Part shown: piece after piece, positions 37,301 to 46,733 of the stretch | Layout of the letters: every line of letters begins with the position of its first letter | Position numbering within the stretch: position 1 is the stretch's first letter | NCBI GenBank assembly: GCA_028288025.1 | Contig: JAQBOM010000011.1 | Location: 1-64,000, forward strand | Direction: 5' to 3' | DNA: 64,000 nucleotides | From: Mucilaginibacter sp. | GTDB lineage: Bacteria; Bacteroidota; Bacteroidia; Sphingobacteriales; Sphingobacteriaceae | Notes under the pieces: model-generated | Seen by the model: the letters and a program-made list of their open reading frames with translations, nothing else | What the model was told of the DNA's origin: nothing | Database searches by the model: none | Translations under genes and position numbers: made by a program

Positions 37301-38689
37301 TTATTTAATTAAAGCGATTTCAAATCGGTGAACAACGGGTTTATTCATTTGGTACATTTGGTTTATAAGCAGATCCATTTCCTGTTGCCAGGCTTTGCGA
37401 ACGCTTTTAAACCTTGCTTTGCGATAAGTCGGGAGAGTTGCCGCCACAAAAAAGTCTTTTTTAGCATATTTCTGGAGGGAATCTACTGTGGCGTCGCCAT
37501 CATTAAACAGCAAACCCTTCGGCTTGAGTATGGAATAATGGATCCAGTAATATTCGCGCAGGTGGCGTTCAATTTCCCAGCGCTCATCATTAATATGCAT
37601 TACGGCCAATGCCTGCTGGTATTGCGGTGTAGTTTTAATTGAAGCCAGATTAATACCCCTGCCAAGATCAGCACCGCTATAAATACCGATCGCTTTATCA
37701 TCAATTTTAAGCGCGTATTGATTCGGCTTTAGCCCCTTAATTTGCAAGGTTTCCTGGTTAAATTCATCCGTGAATGGTATTAGTTTTAAAGCTGCCGATT
37801 GCGCACGTTGCGGCCTGCCAAAACCACTTGCAATGGTATCGGTTGGATAAGGCAATGAGTTAGCCAGATAGTTGAACTTTATAATTGCCGACGATATATC
37901 CGGTCGGCTAGTGATGCAATTTTCGGCATGTTCTACCTTTTTTGCCGCGGCATTGATCACCACTTCCGCCACTTTTTTACCTGCCAAACCCTGGGCCTTT
38001 AAAAACACGTATGCCATAACCATTTGGCCATCGTTTGCGGGATGGATGCGGTCGGCGTTATTGAATGTAAATAATGAATCGCGCTGCTGCTCATGCAGAC
38101 TTACTTGTGTAAGACCGCCATTAAAATCCACATACCTCCAATTATTTCTGGCCGCAGCTTTTTGTTGTTCGTCCGCTATTCTTAAAATGGCAGCGTTCTT
38201 TTTAACTAAAGGGGTGATCTTTATTTTGGATGTCTCGTCATAAGGCGACGACGAGATCATGATCTTTTTGACCTCAGGATGCGCCTTTAGCTTTGTTTCA
38301 ATAAGCGCAAAGCTTTTTAATGACGCAGCTACTTTAGCGTTATAAACTGAATCGGCTTTGTCTCCCTTCAGGTTCTGGTAGCCCGTATCATTCATACCAA
38401 AGGTAAGCGTCATCACTGTAGGCTTGTGGGAAAATACGTCGCTATCAAGCCTATCAAATATTTGCTGTGCTACATCACCACCTATTCCGGCGTTGAATAT
38501 AGTAATGCGCCTGTCCGGGTAGTGTGTTAGGTAATACAGCCAAATGTAAGAATGATAATGGCCGCCATCGGTAATACTGTTACCTGTAAATACCACGCGG
38601 TCGCCCTGTTGAAACGGCTGAACTTGTTGCGCCTTTACAATTCCGGCCAGGCAAAAAAGTAAATATAAGACCAATAAACGTAACTTCAT
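37301..38689 (-). CDS. SGNH hydrolase, long form (copy 2)
   Basis: 462 residues with a signal peptide (LAGIVKAQ). SGNH blocks are VFTGNSITDGG near residue 32, NAGIGGD, TFGMNDTGY and DRIHPANDGQ, the last with Asp and His. It is a paralogue of the gene at 30878-32269, sharing GHYHSYIWLYY and the ERWEIERHLREY region near residue 370. It begins the minus-strand pair with the GH38-like enzyme and has a LacI-type palindrome 27 bases upstream. An acyl-esterase role on the same glycan is likely. Confidence 0.85.
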   Translation of the reverse strand: MKLRLLVLYLLFCLAGIVKAQQVQPFQQGDRVVFTGNSITDGGHYHSYIWLYYLTHYPDRRITIFNAGIGGDVAQQIFDRLDSDVFSHKPTVMTLTFGMNDTGYQNLKGDKADSVYNAKVAASLKSFALIETKLKAHPEVKKIMISSSPYDETSKIKITPLVKKNAAILRIADEQQKAAARNNWRYVDFNGGLTQVSLHEQQRDSLFTFNNADRIHPANDGQMVMAYVFLKAQGLAGKKVAEVVINAAAKKVEHAENCITSRPDISSAIIKFNYLANSLPYPTDTIASGFGRPQRAQSAALKLIPFTDEFNQETLQIKGLKPNQYALKIDDKAIGIYSGADLGRGINLASIKTTPQYQQALAVMHINDERWEIERHLREYYWIHYSILKPKGLLFNDGDATVDSLQKYAKKDFFVAATLPTYRKARFKSVRKAWQQEMDLLINQMYQMNKPVVHRFEIALIK

Positions 38690-38705
38690 CTCACAAATCT
38701 ATGAA

Positions 38706-38727
38706 AAGCTAAATTGATTTAGCAAAA
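38706..38727. promoter_or_regulatory. LacI-type operator O7, before SGNH copy 2
   Basis: AAGCTAAATTGATTTAGCAA is a near-perfect palindrome with TG in the centre, almost identical to O4. It starts 17 bases upstream of the SGNH start codon at 38689. It is the last good copy of the element in the window. Confidence 0.75.
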
Positions 38728-38958
38728 AAGTACAAATCATTTAATATTGTTACAATTTTACCTCATTCTTTATATATAAAGCACCTATAGCTACTTCCGG
38801 ATTGTTCATAAAAATTTGATTATTCAATAAAATCTTTTAAATTTGAAATAGGTTGTGAGGGCAGCCTGTTCCCATAAAAGATAAACTCACCCTTATTCCA
38901 AAGACCACATGTTTTATAATTTCCGCCGGATATGGGATATTGGCACAAAGGGAGTTAT

Positions 38959-39492
38959 ATGAATACTTTAAAGCCGGTTAGACTAACCCATCTCAAAACA
39001 CAAGCTGCCTTCCTGTTAAAAGACCTGTGTTCTGATACCTTTAAGTCAGAAGAAGCCGCCGCCCGAATTTTAAAGCTTCCAGGCTATTCTGAGAGAACAT
39101 TGCAATGGGTTATTGATCATCGTGATAGCATCAAACTTAAAGATGCCCTATTGACCATTTCAATGGAAAGCGGCTTTCCCAACTGGGCTGAACTTAAAAA
39201 GCACATTATTGATCAGGACAGTCTTTACCGGTCACCTCACGTCGGACTGATCTATGCTTGGTTTAGCAATTATGACCTGGCGGCTGCCTATCACCGGCAG
39301 CACGGAGGCTACCTGCTCTGCTTTTGGAAAGATTTCGTGATCTGCGGCGAAGAATACATCAAATGTCTTTCGCTTTCGCAATACGTCAATCAGTGGAAAA
39401 GCATCAGTTATGACTGGGTGAAACCAGCCGACAGGCAGGCCTGGGAATTCCTCAGGCAAAAAGCTGCCATCAATTATTTGAATCAACCTTGA
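38959..39492 (+). CDS. Uncharacterised cytoplasmic protein
   Basis: 177 residues from the ATG at 38959. An in-frame start 27 bases upstream exists, but AAAGGGAG is well placed before 38959. I do not recognise the family. The middle contains DALLTISMESGFPNWAELKK, which resembles a short motif (AxxxGFxSWxxLKxH) common near the N-terminus of ankyrin-repeat proteins. No signal peptide or membrane segment is seen. It is followed after 25 bases by a VOC-family gene in the same direction. This plus-strand pair separates the two sugar loci and is probably unrelated to them. Confidence 0.7.
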   Translation: MNTLKPVRLTHLKTQAAFLLKDLCSDTFKSEEAAARILKLPGYSERTLQWVIDHRDSIKLKDALLTISMESGFPNWAELKKHIIDQDSLYRSPHVGLIYAWFSNYDLAAAYHRQHGGYLLCFWKDFVICGEEYIKCLSLSQYVNQWKSISYDWVKPADRQAWEFLRQKAAINYLNQP

Positions 39493-39517
39493 TTTTATCA
39501 TATTAATACTAAAACAC

Positions 39518-39913
39518 ATGAACAATTACATTGGAAGAATGGTCATTCTTGTTGACGACTATGAAGAAGCATCTAACTTTTATGAAACAAACTTTGGCTT
39601 TAGAAGAATCTATGATTTAACCACCGATGTCGGCCAGCGGTTCCTGCAGATTGGATCAGGCGAACCAAACTCGTGTGGTCTTTGGTTTATTAAAGCGGAT
39701 GGTAAAGGTCAACGGGATAATGTCGGCAAACAAACCAATGGTCAGCCCGCGATGGTGATCTACACCTCCTCCTTTGATGAACTATACCAACACATCGTCA
39801 ACAACAAGGTAAATGTCACAATAAAGCCGGTTGACACACCCGGTTACAAATACTTCCACTGTCGGGATATATACGGTAACGAGATAATTGTAGTAGAACT
39901 AAAGGAAAAATAG
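39518..39913 (+). CDS. VOC-family (glyoxalase/bleomycin-resistance fold) protein
   Basis: 131 residues, cytoplasmic. The sequence has one vicinal-oxygen-chelate unit: YIGRMVILVDDYEEASNFYETNFGF at the start and FHCRDIYGNEIIVVEL at the end, where the glutamate is the usual metal ligand. Members of this size are usually small uncharacterised metal-binding enzymes. It is probably cotranscribed with the preceding gene. The substrate is unknown. Confidence 0.85.
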   Translation: MNNYIGRMVILVDDYEEASNFYETNFGFRRIYDLTTDVGQRFLQIGSGEPNSCGLWFIKADGKGQRDNVGKQTNGQPAMVIYTSSFDELYQHIVNNKVNVTIKPVDTPGYKYFHCRDIYGNEIIVVELKEK

Positions 39914-39961
39914 CATCGCTAAAGATCAGCAACTCATTTGAATGCGATGTTGCCGCAGTTC

Positions 39962-39998
39962 CAGGGAATGACGAACCGAATGTGTCTTGTCATCCCTG
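39962..39998. terminator. Likely terminator hairpin between convergent genes
   Basis: CAGGGAATGAC (39962-39972) can pair with GTCATCCCTG (39989-39998) with one bulged base. The hairpin lies between the VOC gene and the convergent GH36 gene and is followed on the plus strand by CTTTTGCATTTT. The stem is moderate. Confidence 0.5.
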
Positions 39999-40036
39999 CT
40001 TTTGCATTTTCAATGATTGTTCTAACTCATATTTAG

Positions 40037-42247
40037 TTATCGGATCTCATTAATTTGAACAACAACACTTGTTCGGCCTGTGTTTACATCGGGGTTAAAC
40101 CCGATCTTCATCAGAAAGTCTCCTGAGTATACCATTTGATTATCGATACTGGAATGCGTTCCGGGATAAAGGTTAACTTCTTTTAGCTGATATTTTTTCG
40201 CTGGGTCGAGCCCCTTTAAACGAATGGGGAATTTACTGCCCTCGCCGTAACGATAATTAACCAGGTAATTAAAAATAACCCCGGATGATTTTGCAGGATC
40301 AACATACATAACGGAGGCCACACTTTGCTCGCGCGGGTTTGATAACCGGTATTGGTCGCCCTGCCAGATAACCGGCTTTAAAGCATTATAAGTTGCAATG
40401 GCATCCCGACAAAAAGTAAGATCATTCGGACTTAACTTGCTTACTACAATATCAAATCCAAGCTTGCCCATCATCGCTACATCGGTACGAAATTTTACAG
40501 GCTGCTTTCCCCAATCAGTTACATGGTTTGAACTTGCTATTGCAGGGTAGAAATAGGAATATTCCCATTGTATAAATATCCTTTCGATAGGGTCGGTATT
40601 ATCGCTCGGCCAAAATTCAGTAAAATACTGCAGTGCGCCATAGTCGACACGGCCACCGCCGCCCGAACAAAGCATCATGGGCACGGTCGGGTACTTTGCT
40701 CTCACTCTTTGCAGTACTTTATACAATCCGCGTATATATTCCACATAAAACTGGGATTGATTATGGTTTTGATGTACAGAGTAAGCATTATAAATTACCG
40801 CATTACAATCCCATTTAATATAGGCCAGCGCAGGGTCTTTAATAAATAGGGAATCGACCACATTATATACAAAATCCTGCACCCGGGGATTACTCAAATC
40901 CAATACAAGCTGGTTGCGGAAATAATATTCATCTCTTTTAGGTTGCTTGATCACCCATTCCGGATGTTTTTCATATAAGTCACTCTTCGGGTTAACCATT
41001 TCCGGCTCTATCCAGATGCCAAATTTTACGCCATCATCTTGCGCCTCTTTTGCCAGCCAACCGATCCCGTTTGGTAGTTTTTTACGATTCTCCTGCCAGT
41101 CGCCCAAACCTGCATGATCACCGTTACGGGGATATTTGTTACCAAACCAACCGTCATCCAGCAAAAACATGTCAACCCCGAGTTTTTTAGTGTCCTTTAA
41201 TAATTCGCTCAACCGGCTTTCATTAAAATCAAAATATGTCGATTCCCAATTATTTAGCAACGTAAGCCTTGAGCCTTTGCCGTCCAGAAGTTTATATGCC
41301 CTGGCCCAGCTTTGCAGCTTCCTGCTTGCATCTCCCTTGCCTTTGTCAGAGAAAGTATATACAAACGGTGGCGTTTGGAACTCAAGTCCGGATTTTAATA
41401 GATACGGCGAAGCGTAATTGTTAATGCCGGCTATGATACGGAGATTATCCTGGTTGTCGAGTTCAAGGTCAATCTTAAAATTGCCACTCCATTCAAGTGC
41501 GCCATATAAAACGCTGCCTTCGTCCTCGCCCGCGGGCCGGTCAAGCGAAACTATAAATACCGATGGCATAAACAGGTCGGCCCTTGTTCCCAGCTTGGTG
41601 TCGAGCGTTTTAATACCATGGGTGAGCTGGGTTTCCTCGGGCTGCATCTCTTTTGCCCAGTCGCCATGGTATTGTTTTAGCCAATAGCTGTTGGCTTTCA
41701 AATACAAATTAGCTGAAGCAAATTTCTGCAGAACTACATCCCCCTTTTTATGATGGGTAATGGCACTCCATTGTTCAATTACATTTTCATTGTAATACGA
41801 TTTGTAATACAACGTAACTTCCAGATCATAAACCGGGTCCTTTAATAAAACGCTTAGCAATGCAACGTCATCATTCAGCTTAGTTAGCTTGTGGCTGATA
41901 TAACGCAGATCGAGCGATTGATTGCCATCAGCGTGAGTAACTGTGATGGCTGGTTCAAACAGGTTTCTTGATCCCGATGGCGTATAGGCCGAATTTACCA
42001 GCCCGGTATAATCACCCGCCTGTTTATAAACGGCTGGGATGTGCTCATATTCAGCTGCATTTCCAAGCCTTTTCCCCAGGTAGACGTTTTTTATATCTTT
42101 CTGCCGATCCACCTGCAATACCATAGCATTGTCGGCTGTTTCAATCGGTATCGTTATATTTTGTGCATGCAGATCAGCAACCGAAAGAGCAGCTATGAAA
42201 CACAAAGCAATTATCCCGTTCCTATAATTTACGCCTCTATTTTTCAA
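40037..42247 (-). CDS. GH36 alpha-galactosidase
   Basis: 736 residues. The frame opens with a TTG, preceded after a few codons by a stop, so TTG is the likely start. The signal peptide then ends LSVADLHAQ. GH36 features: an N-terminal beta super-sandwich, a TIM barrel starting near DMFLLDDGWFG (about residue 355), the nucleophile block YIKWDCN near 480, the glycine-rich CSGGGGRVDYGAL near 530, and the acid/base block WPSDNTDPIERI near 552. It should release alpha-galactose. It is the last gene of the four-gene operon 48698-40037. Confidence 0.9.
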   Translation of the reverse strand: MKNRGVNYRNGIIALCFIAALSVADLHAQNITIPIETADNAMVLQVDRQKDIKNVYLGKRLGNAAEYEHIPAVYKQAGDYTGLVNSAYTPSGSRNLFEPAITVTHADGNQSLDLRYISHKLTKLNDDVALLSVLLKDPVYDLEVTLYYKSYYNENVIEQWSAITHHKKGDVVLQKFASANLYLKANSYWLKQYHGDWAKEMQPEETQLTHGIKTLDTKLGTRADLFMPSVFIVSLDRPAGEDEGSVLYGALEWSGNFKIDLELDNQDNLRIIAGINNYASPYLLKSGLEFQTPPFVYTFSDKGKGDASRKLQSWARAYKLLDGKGSRLTLLNNWESTYFDFNESRLSELLKDTKKLGVDMFLLDDGWFGNKYPRNGDHAGLGDWQENRKKLPNGIGWLAKEAQDDGVKFGIWIEPEMVNPKSDLYEKHPEWVIKQPKRDEYYFRNQLVLDLSNPRVQDFVYNVVDSLFIKDPALAYIKWDCNAVIYNAYSVHQNHNQSQFYVEYIRGLYKVLQRVRAKYPTVPMMLCSGGGGRVDYGALQYFTEFWPSDNTDPIERIFIQWEYSYFYPAIASSNHVTDWGKQPVKFRTDVAMMGKLGFDIVVSKLSPNDLTFCRDAIATYNALKPVIWQGDQYRLSNPREQSVASVMYVDPAKSSGVIFNYLVNYRYGEGSKFPIRLKGLDPAKKYQLKEVNLYPGTHSSIDNQMVYSGDFLMKIGFNPDVNTGRTSVVVQINEIR

Positions 42248-42287
42248 TTTTTAATAATTAATATTTTCACAAATATGCACATCACGC

Positions 42288-44357
42288 TTAATCAATTTTT
42301 AATTTAATTATTATGGCATCTGCCGCAGGCAGTTCAATATTTAATGTGTTTTTCAGCGTTACTTTATTATTATGGAACAGTTCCGTACCGCTATAAGAAT
42401 GATCCGGGTTTAAACCGATCCGCTTCGCATCGATCGCGAAGTTTTGCGCCTTTGAATTATAATTAAAAACGGCGAGGTAAAAACTATCACCGATGTGACG
42501 GACAAACATTGAGGAAGCGCCCTGGCCCGTGTTTCCTTCAACCGGCCTGAATGTCTTTCCGCTTTGAATTATTTTAAGAAATTCCGGATTCTGATACCAT
42601 TCTTTCGCGTGGGCCGACCACGGCCCGTCAGATGAAAAATCATCGCCGGTAATAAATGTACCTGTAATAGCAGAAGACAACATCCGTGCACGGTTCTCAC
42701 CTTCGGTCTGATGGGCAAGTACGACGTGGTCAGCATCTACAAAATTATAAAGATAGGTTTGCCACCAGCCGTTGGTAACACTATTTAGTGTATACCTGGT
42801 ATGCTCAATTGTTTTAAAAGCATCACAAGCTATGCGCCGGGAATGCACATACCTGCCCGTAGCCAGGCTGGGCGATATGGCCGCGTAGATAAACATCTGG
42901 TCGCCGAGCTGATCAACCAGGTATTCCATACCTTTCCGGTAGGCCTGCATACCAGTGGTTACTGTTGTGTCATAAAACTTAGTTGATTCCGCAGCACCAT
43001 GGCCTAAAAAATCAATTTTAATCATTTTAAACCCGCATGCCTTAAGCTTTGATATAAAATAATCTATGCGCTGCTTAGTGCCGGGATGCGTAGGGTCAAG
43101 GGCGCGGGCGCCGTCAATGTCATGATAGCCATTCCCCACTTTCGTCCATAAATCGCCGAATTTATAATTGCTTCCTTCCACCTTGCGGTCAGGGCCTCCT
43201 TTATGTCCCCAATCGGTAAACGGAGCCCAGTAAACGCCCGGCTGTAAACCTTTTGCCGTACAGTAATCTGCAAATTGTTTTAACTTACCATAATCACCCT
43301 TTGACATAAAATCCCAATAGGCGTCAAGGTCAATGTAAGCTGTGTTACCGGTTCTAAAAGATTTTAGGGAATCCGCAAAATAGTCGGCGACTTTGATCGC
43401 TTTCTCATAAGTCAGTTTATCCTGCAAAACACCCCAGCTGTTCCAGCCTACGGGTGTAGGTTTTACCCAATTAAATACATATGGCGGGTCGGCAATCCTA
43501 TTGGCTTTACCGTACTCTTCCATCCCCTCCCTCCAATCGTCGAAATATCCGACCAAAATTTTTGGCGATTTAAGATGGTTGCCTTTGACCGCACCATGAG
43601 CTATATTATCCCGGGTTACAGTGTTATCGCTGTAGCCGCCCCAAATACTTATTTGATTTGTCCCTGAAGCTGATGACGATACTTTTACACCTGTTTTCCA
43701 GGTGCCGTGTTCCACCGAACCGGCAATAAAGCCCATTCTGCTCTGATCGTTATAAACAACCCCAACTTCGGCGCTTACATTGGTTTTCCCGGGCGCAAAA
43801 GGCATGGCATTGTAACTGATAAAAGTATCGTTATCAAAGGGAACAAATATAGTTCGCATATCGCCGCTTAATGCGATAAAATTACCAACTAAAGGGGCCA
43901 TAAAGTTGCTTTCCAGCTTTAACCCGTTAATCTCCGTTTCGGTTAAAAAATACTGTTTGGCCTGATAGGTATAGAAAATCTGCCGCATTTGTGGCAAGCC
44001 CTTGCCTGTTAACGTGATGATATGCATCCGGCCCTTACCAAACCCATTGGATATTTGAACCACGCTATATTTTCTTTCTGTGTACGACTTTGACGTCACA
44101 GTATCCCCTTTCAATGCCACCGAGGAATACATATTTTTAAAAACAGCTTTATTATTTACGTACACATTTAAAGTGCCGCTATTTAAGTTATAGCTGATTT
44201 TACCATTGGCGCCATAATTAATATCAATGCTTCCCGCGTTTTTTAATGCTGATGTTTTCGGCCTTTGATTCCGCACAAATGCGTTGGCATTTGAAGGCAG
44301 ACTCAAGCCTATTATCACAGGAATAAGAATAAGGTAACGTATAGATTTTTTTAACAT
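42288..44357 (-). CDS. GH27/GH36-clan glycosidase (alpha-galactosidase-like)
   Basis: 689 residues with a signal peptide (SLPSNANA). A long N-terminal beta domain leads to a TIM barrel at TPVGWNSWGVLQ, an opening typical of clan GH-D. The nucleophile is probably the Asp in MIKIDFLGH near residue 449. Further features are HTRYTLNSVTNGWW and TGDDFSSDGP. A C-terminal beta domain follows. The clan contains alpha-galactosidases, alpha-N-acetylgalactosaminidases and isomaltodextranases; this protein is not a standard GH27 and the substrate is uncertain. It is 7 bases downstream of GH95 and 40 bases before GH36, so they are cotranscribed. Confidence 0.75.
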   Translation of the reverse strand: MLKKSIRYLILIPVIIGLSLPSNANAFVRNQRPKTSALKNAGSIDINYGANGKISYNLNSGTLNVYVNNKAVFKNMYSSVALKGDTVTSKSYTERKYSVVQISNGFGKGRMHIITLTGKGLPQMRQIFYTYQAKQYFLTETEINGLKLESNFMAPLVGNFIALSGDMRTIFVPFDNDTFISYNAMPFAPGKTNVSAEVGVVYNDQSRMGFIAGSVEHGTWKTGVKVSSSASGTNQISIWGGYSDNTVTRDNIAHGAVKGNHLKSPKILVGYFDDWREGMEEYGKANRIADPPYVFNWVKPTPVGWNSWGVLQDKLTYEKAIKVADYFADSLKSFRTGNTAYIDLDAYWDFMSKGDYGKLKQFADYCTAKGLQPGVYWAPFTDWGHKGGPDRKVEGSNYKFGDLWTKVGNGYHDIDGARALDPTHPGTKQRIDYFISKLKACGFKMIKIDFLGHGAAESTKFYDTTVTTGMQAYRKGMEYLVDQLGDQMFIYAAISPSLATGRYVHSRRIACDAFKTIEHTRYTLNSVTNGWWQTYLYNFVDADHVVLAHQTEGENRARMLSSAITGTFITGDDFSSDGPWSAHAKEWYQNPEFLKIIQSGKTFRPVEGNTGQGASSMFVRHIGDSFYLAVFNYNSKAQNFAIDAKRIGLNPDHSYSGTELFHNNKVTLKNTLNIELPAADAIIIKLKID

Positions 44358-44364
44358 GATTATA

Positions 44365-46701
44365 TCAAACTTGTTTGGCAGTTACTGTTCTCAATTCGCC
44401 ATTTATTTTAAGTTTCACTTTTCGTGGATTCGGAGAAACGATCTTATAGCTTACTACCTTGCCGTTTTGCCATTTAAAATCCACGGTAAAGTTCCCTCTC
44501 GCCCTAAGGCCTTTTACCTCACCGAACGATTTCCAGGCATCCGGGATCGCGGGCAACAGTTCTATAACATCCGCATGGCTTTGTATCAGCATCTCGCCAA
44601 TACCCGCCGTTCCTCCAAAATTGCCGTCTATCTGGAAGGGAGGGCCGGCATCCAGCAGGTTTGGATAAATACCGCCTCCTGATCCGTAATTAATATCGGT
44701 ACGAATTGTTGGTTTCATCAATTCGGTATAAAGTTTATACGCCCTGTTTCCATCGCGCAGCCTTGCCCAGAATAATATTTTATAAGCTATCGACCAGCCC
44801 GGGCCATCATCGCCGCGAACATTGAGTGTTTTTTTTGCTGCCTCGGCCAGCTCAGGTGTTTTATCCGGTGTAATTAATGGCGCAGGGTATAAACCATACA
44901 GGTGCGACACATGGCGATGCTGGGGGTCTGTCTCTTTATAGTCTTCCAGCCATTCCTGTATGCGCCCGTCTTTACTTATAATACCCACAGGCGGCAGTTC
45001 TTTTAATTTTGATTCTAACTCCCTCCTGAAAGCTTGATCAACACCTAATACTTTGGATGCTGTAATCACATTATTAAATAGCTCCCTTGTAATCTGGTTA
45101 TCAATAGTAGACCCTATGCAAATGCTCGCGGTTTTGCCATTCGGCAGATAGAATGAATTTTCAGGTGAAGACGACGGCGAATTGACCTGCCAGCCCGTTT
45201 TTGGATCTTTTACTAAAATGCTGTTATAAAACTGGGCCGAACCTTTGAGTATAGGATATATGCTCCGGAGGTATTCTGTATCATTGGTAAATGTGTAATG
45301 CTCCCAGATATTATTGCATAACCACCCCGACCCAGACTTTGATATCCCCCACGAAGCGTCTTCACCCGGCTCAGTAAAATGCCATGGATTGGTAATTACG
45401 TGGGCTATCCAGCCATCGGCATTGTAATATGCCTTAGCCGTTTTTTCGCCCGGCTTTACCATTCCCCGCACCAGTTCAACCAACGGGAGGTTTAATTCCG
45501 AAAGGTTTCCTACCTCTAACGGCCAGTGATTCATTTGCACATTTATATCCAAATGATAGTCGCCGTTCCATGGGGTTTGAATTTGATTGGCCCACAAGCC
45601 CTGCAAATTAGGCGGCAGCAGCCCTACTCTTGTACTGCATATGCTTAAGTATCTGCCAAACTGAAAAAACAAAGCCGGTAAACCATTGTCTGAAGACGGG
45701 TCCTTATGAAAAGAGATCAATCTTTTATCAGTTGTTTCGCTGGTATTATTTGCATTGCCAAGGCTAATATTTACCCTGTTAAATAATTTTTGATAGTTAT
45801 TGATATGACGCTGCTTTTCTGAGTTGTATGGTGTTTTTAATGCGGCCGCAAGTATATCTGCAGTAGTTTGCTTAAACGATTTCTCCTTAAAATCTGTTCC
45901 AGCCGAAATGTAAATAATGGCTTCGGTTGCACCTTTTATTACCAGCGCTCCGTTTGATGTATTGATAGTTCCGCCGTTTAATTTTGCCTTTACCCGGGCA
46001 AGATACTGCATTCCCTTTCCATCAAAACCATTATCCAGCTGACCACTTAATTGCAGTTCGTCACCAGTTATAGTCGCGGTCCCCCTTTGCGGCCTACTGA
46101 TGGATATATTGCAATTGATCTGTCCGGGCTTATCTGCCATGAGCTTTATAATGCTTATATCGTTTCCAAAACTGGTAAAGTATTCCCTTGTGTAGGTTAC
46201 GCCGTTTAGCGTGAAAGTGCTTTTTGCTAATGCATTATTTAAAGATAATTCGCGTTCATAGTTCTGAAACCTTGCACCGGTACTATCGCTGCCATTATAT
46301 TTAAAATTTATGCTGAGGTTGCCCAGCACCTGGTAACATCCAAAGGGTACAGCCCCGCCGCCTTTGCCCCTGCAAACAAAATCCTTGTTGATCAATTTCT
46401 GCGCCTCGTCGTTTTTCCCCTCGGCGAGTAATTTACGTATCTGCGGTAAAGCCTTATAAGCATCGTAATTATTGGCGTCCTGCGGTGCACCCGACCACAG
46501 CGTGATATCGTTTAATACCACATGCTCGGTCGTTACGCCACCATCGGGCATCATACCAAGCCGGCCATTCCCTAACGGCAAAGTTTCTTCCCAAACCTGG
46601 GCCGGCTTATCATACCATAATTTTAAGGGCTTTTGCTGCCCAAAGCACACGTTTGTTAAGAATAATAATGCGGCTACTGGTGGAAAAAATCTCCTGGTCA
46701 T
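44365..46701 (-). CDS. GH95 alpha-L-fucosidase (or alpha-L-galactosidase)
   Basis: 778 residues with a signal peptide (LTNVCFGQ). It has the GH95 layout: an N-terminal beta domain with LPLGNGRLGMMPDGG, then an (alpha/alpha)6 barrel. INVQMNHWPLEVGNLSEL near residue 385 has the Asn pair that activates water, SPSSSPENSF near 512 holds the acid glutamate, and IDGNFGGTAGIGE near 695 has the conserved Asp. The C-terminal beta domain ends at VKLKINGELRTV. GH95 enzymes are inverting 1,2-alpha-L-fucosidases, with some alpha-L-galactosidases. With the L-fuconate-type catabolic genes at 57-61 kb, fucose is the favoured product. Confidence 0.92.
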   Translation of the reverse strand: MTRRFFPPVAALLFLTNVCFGQQKPLKLWYDKPAQVWEETLPLGNGRLGMMPDGGVTTEHVVLNDITLWSGAPQDANNYDAYKALPQIRKLLAEGKNDEAQKLINKDFVCRGKGGGAVPFGCYQVLGNLSINFKYNGSDSTGARFQNYERELSLNNALAKSTFTLNGVTYTREYFTSFGNDISIIKLMADKPGQINCNISISRPQRGTATITGDELQLSGQLDNGFDGKGMQYLARVKAKLNGGTINTSNGALVIKGATEAIIYISAGTDFKEKSFKQTTADILAAALKTPYNSEKQRHINNYQKLFNRVNISLGNANNTSETTDKRLISFHKDPSSDNGLPALFFQFGRYLSICSTRVGLLPPNLQGLWANQIQTPWNGDYHLDINVQMNHWPLEVGNLSELNLPLVELVRGMVKPGEKTAKAYYNADGWIAHVITNPWHFTEPGEDASWGISKSGSGWLCNNIWEHYTFTNDTEYLRSIYPILKGSAQFYNSILVKDPKTGWQVNSPSSSPENSFYLPNGKTASICIGSTIDNQITRELFNNVITASKVLGVDQAFRRELESKLKELPPVGIISKDGRIQEWLEDYKETDPQHRHVSHLYGLYPAPLITPDKTPELAEAAKKTLNVRGDDGPGWSIAYKILFWARLRDGNRAYKLYTELMKPTIRTDINYGSGGGIYPNLLDAGPPFQIDGNFGGTAGIGEMLIQSHADVIELLPAIPDAWKSFGEVKGLRARGNFTVDFKWQNGKVVSYKIVSPNPRKVKLKINGELRTVTAKQV

Positions 46702-46733
46702 GTTTTGTATTCTATATTAATAAATTTTATCAA

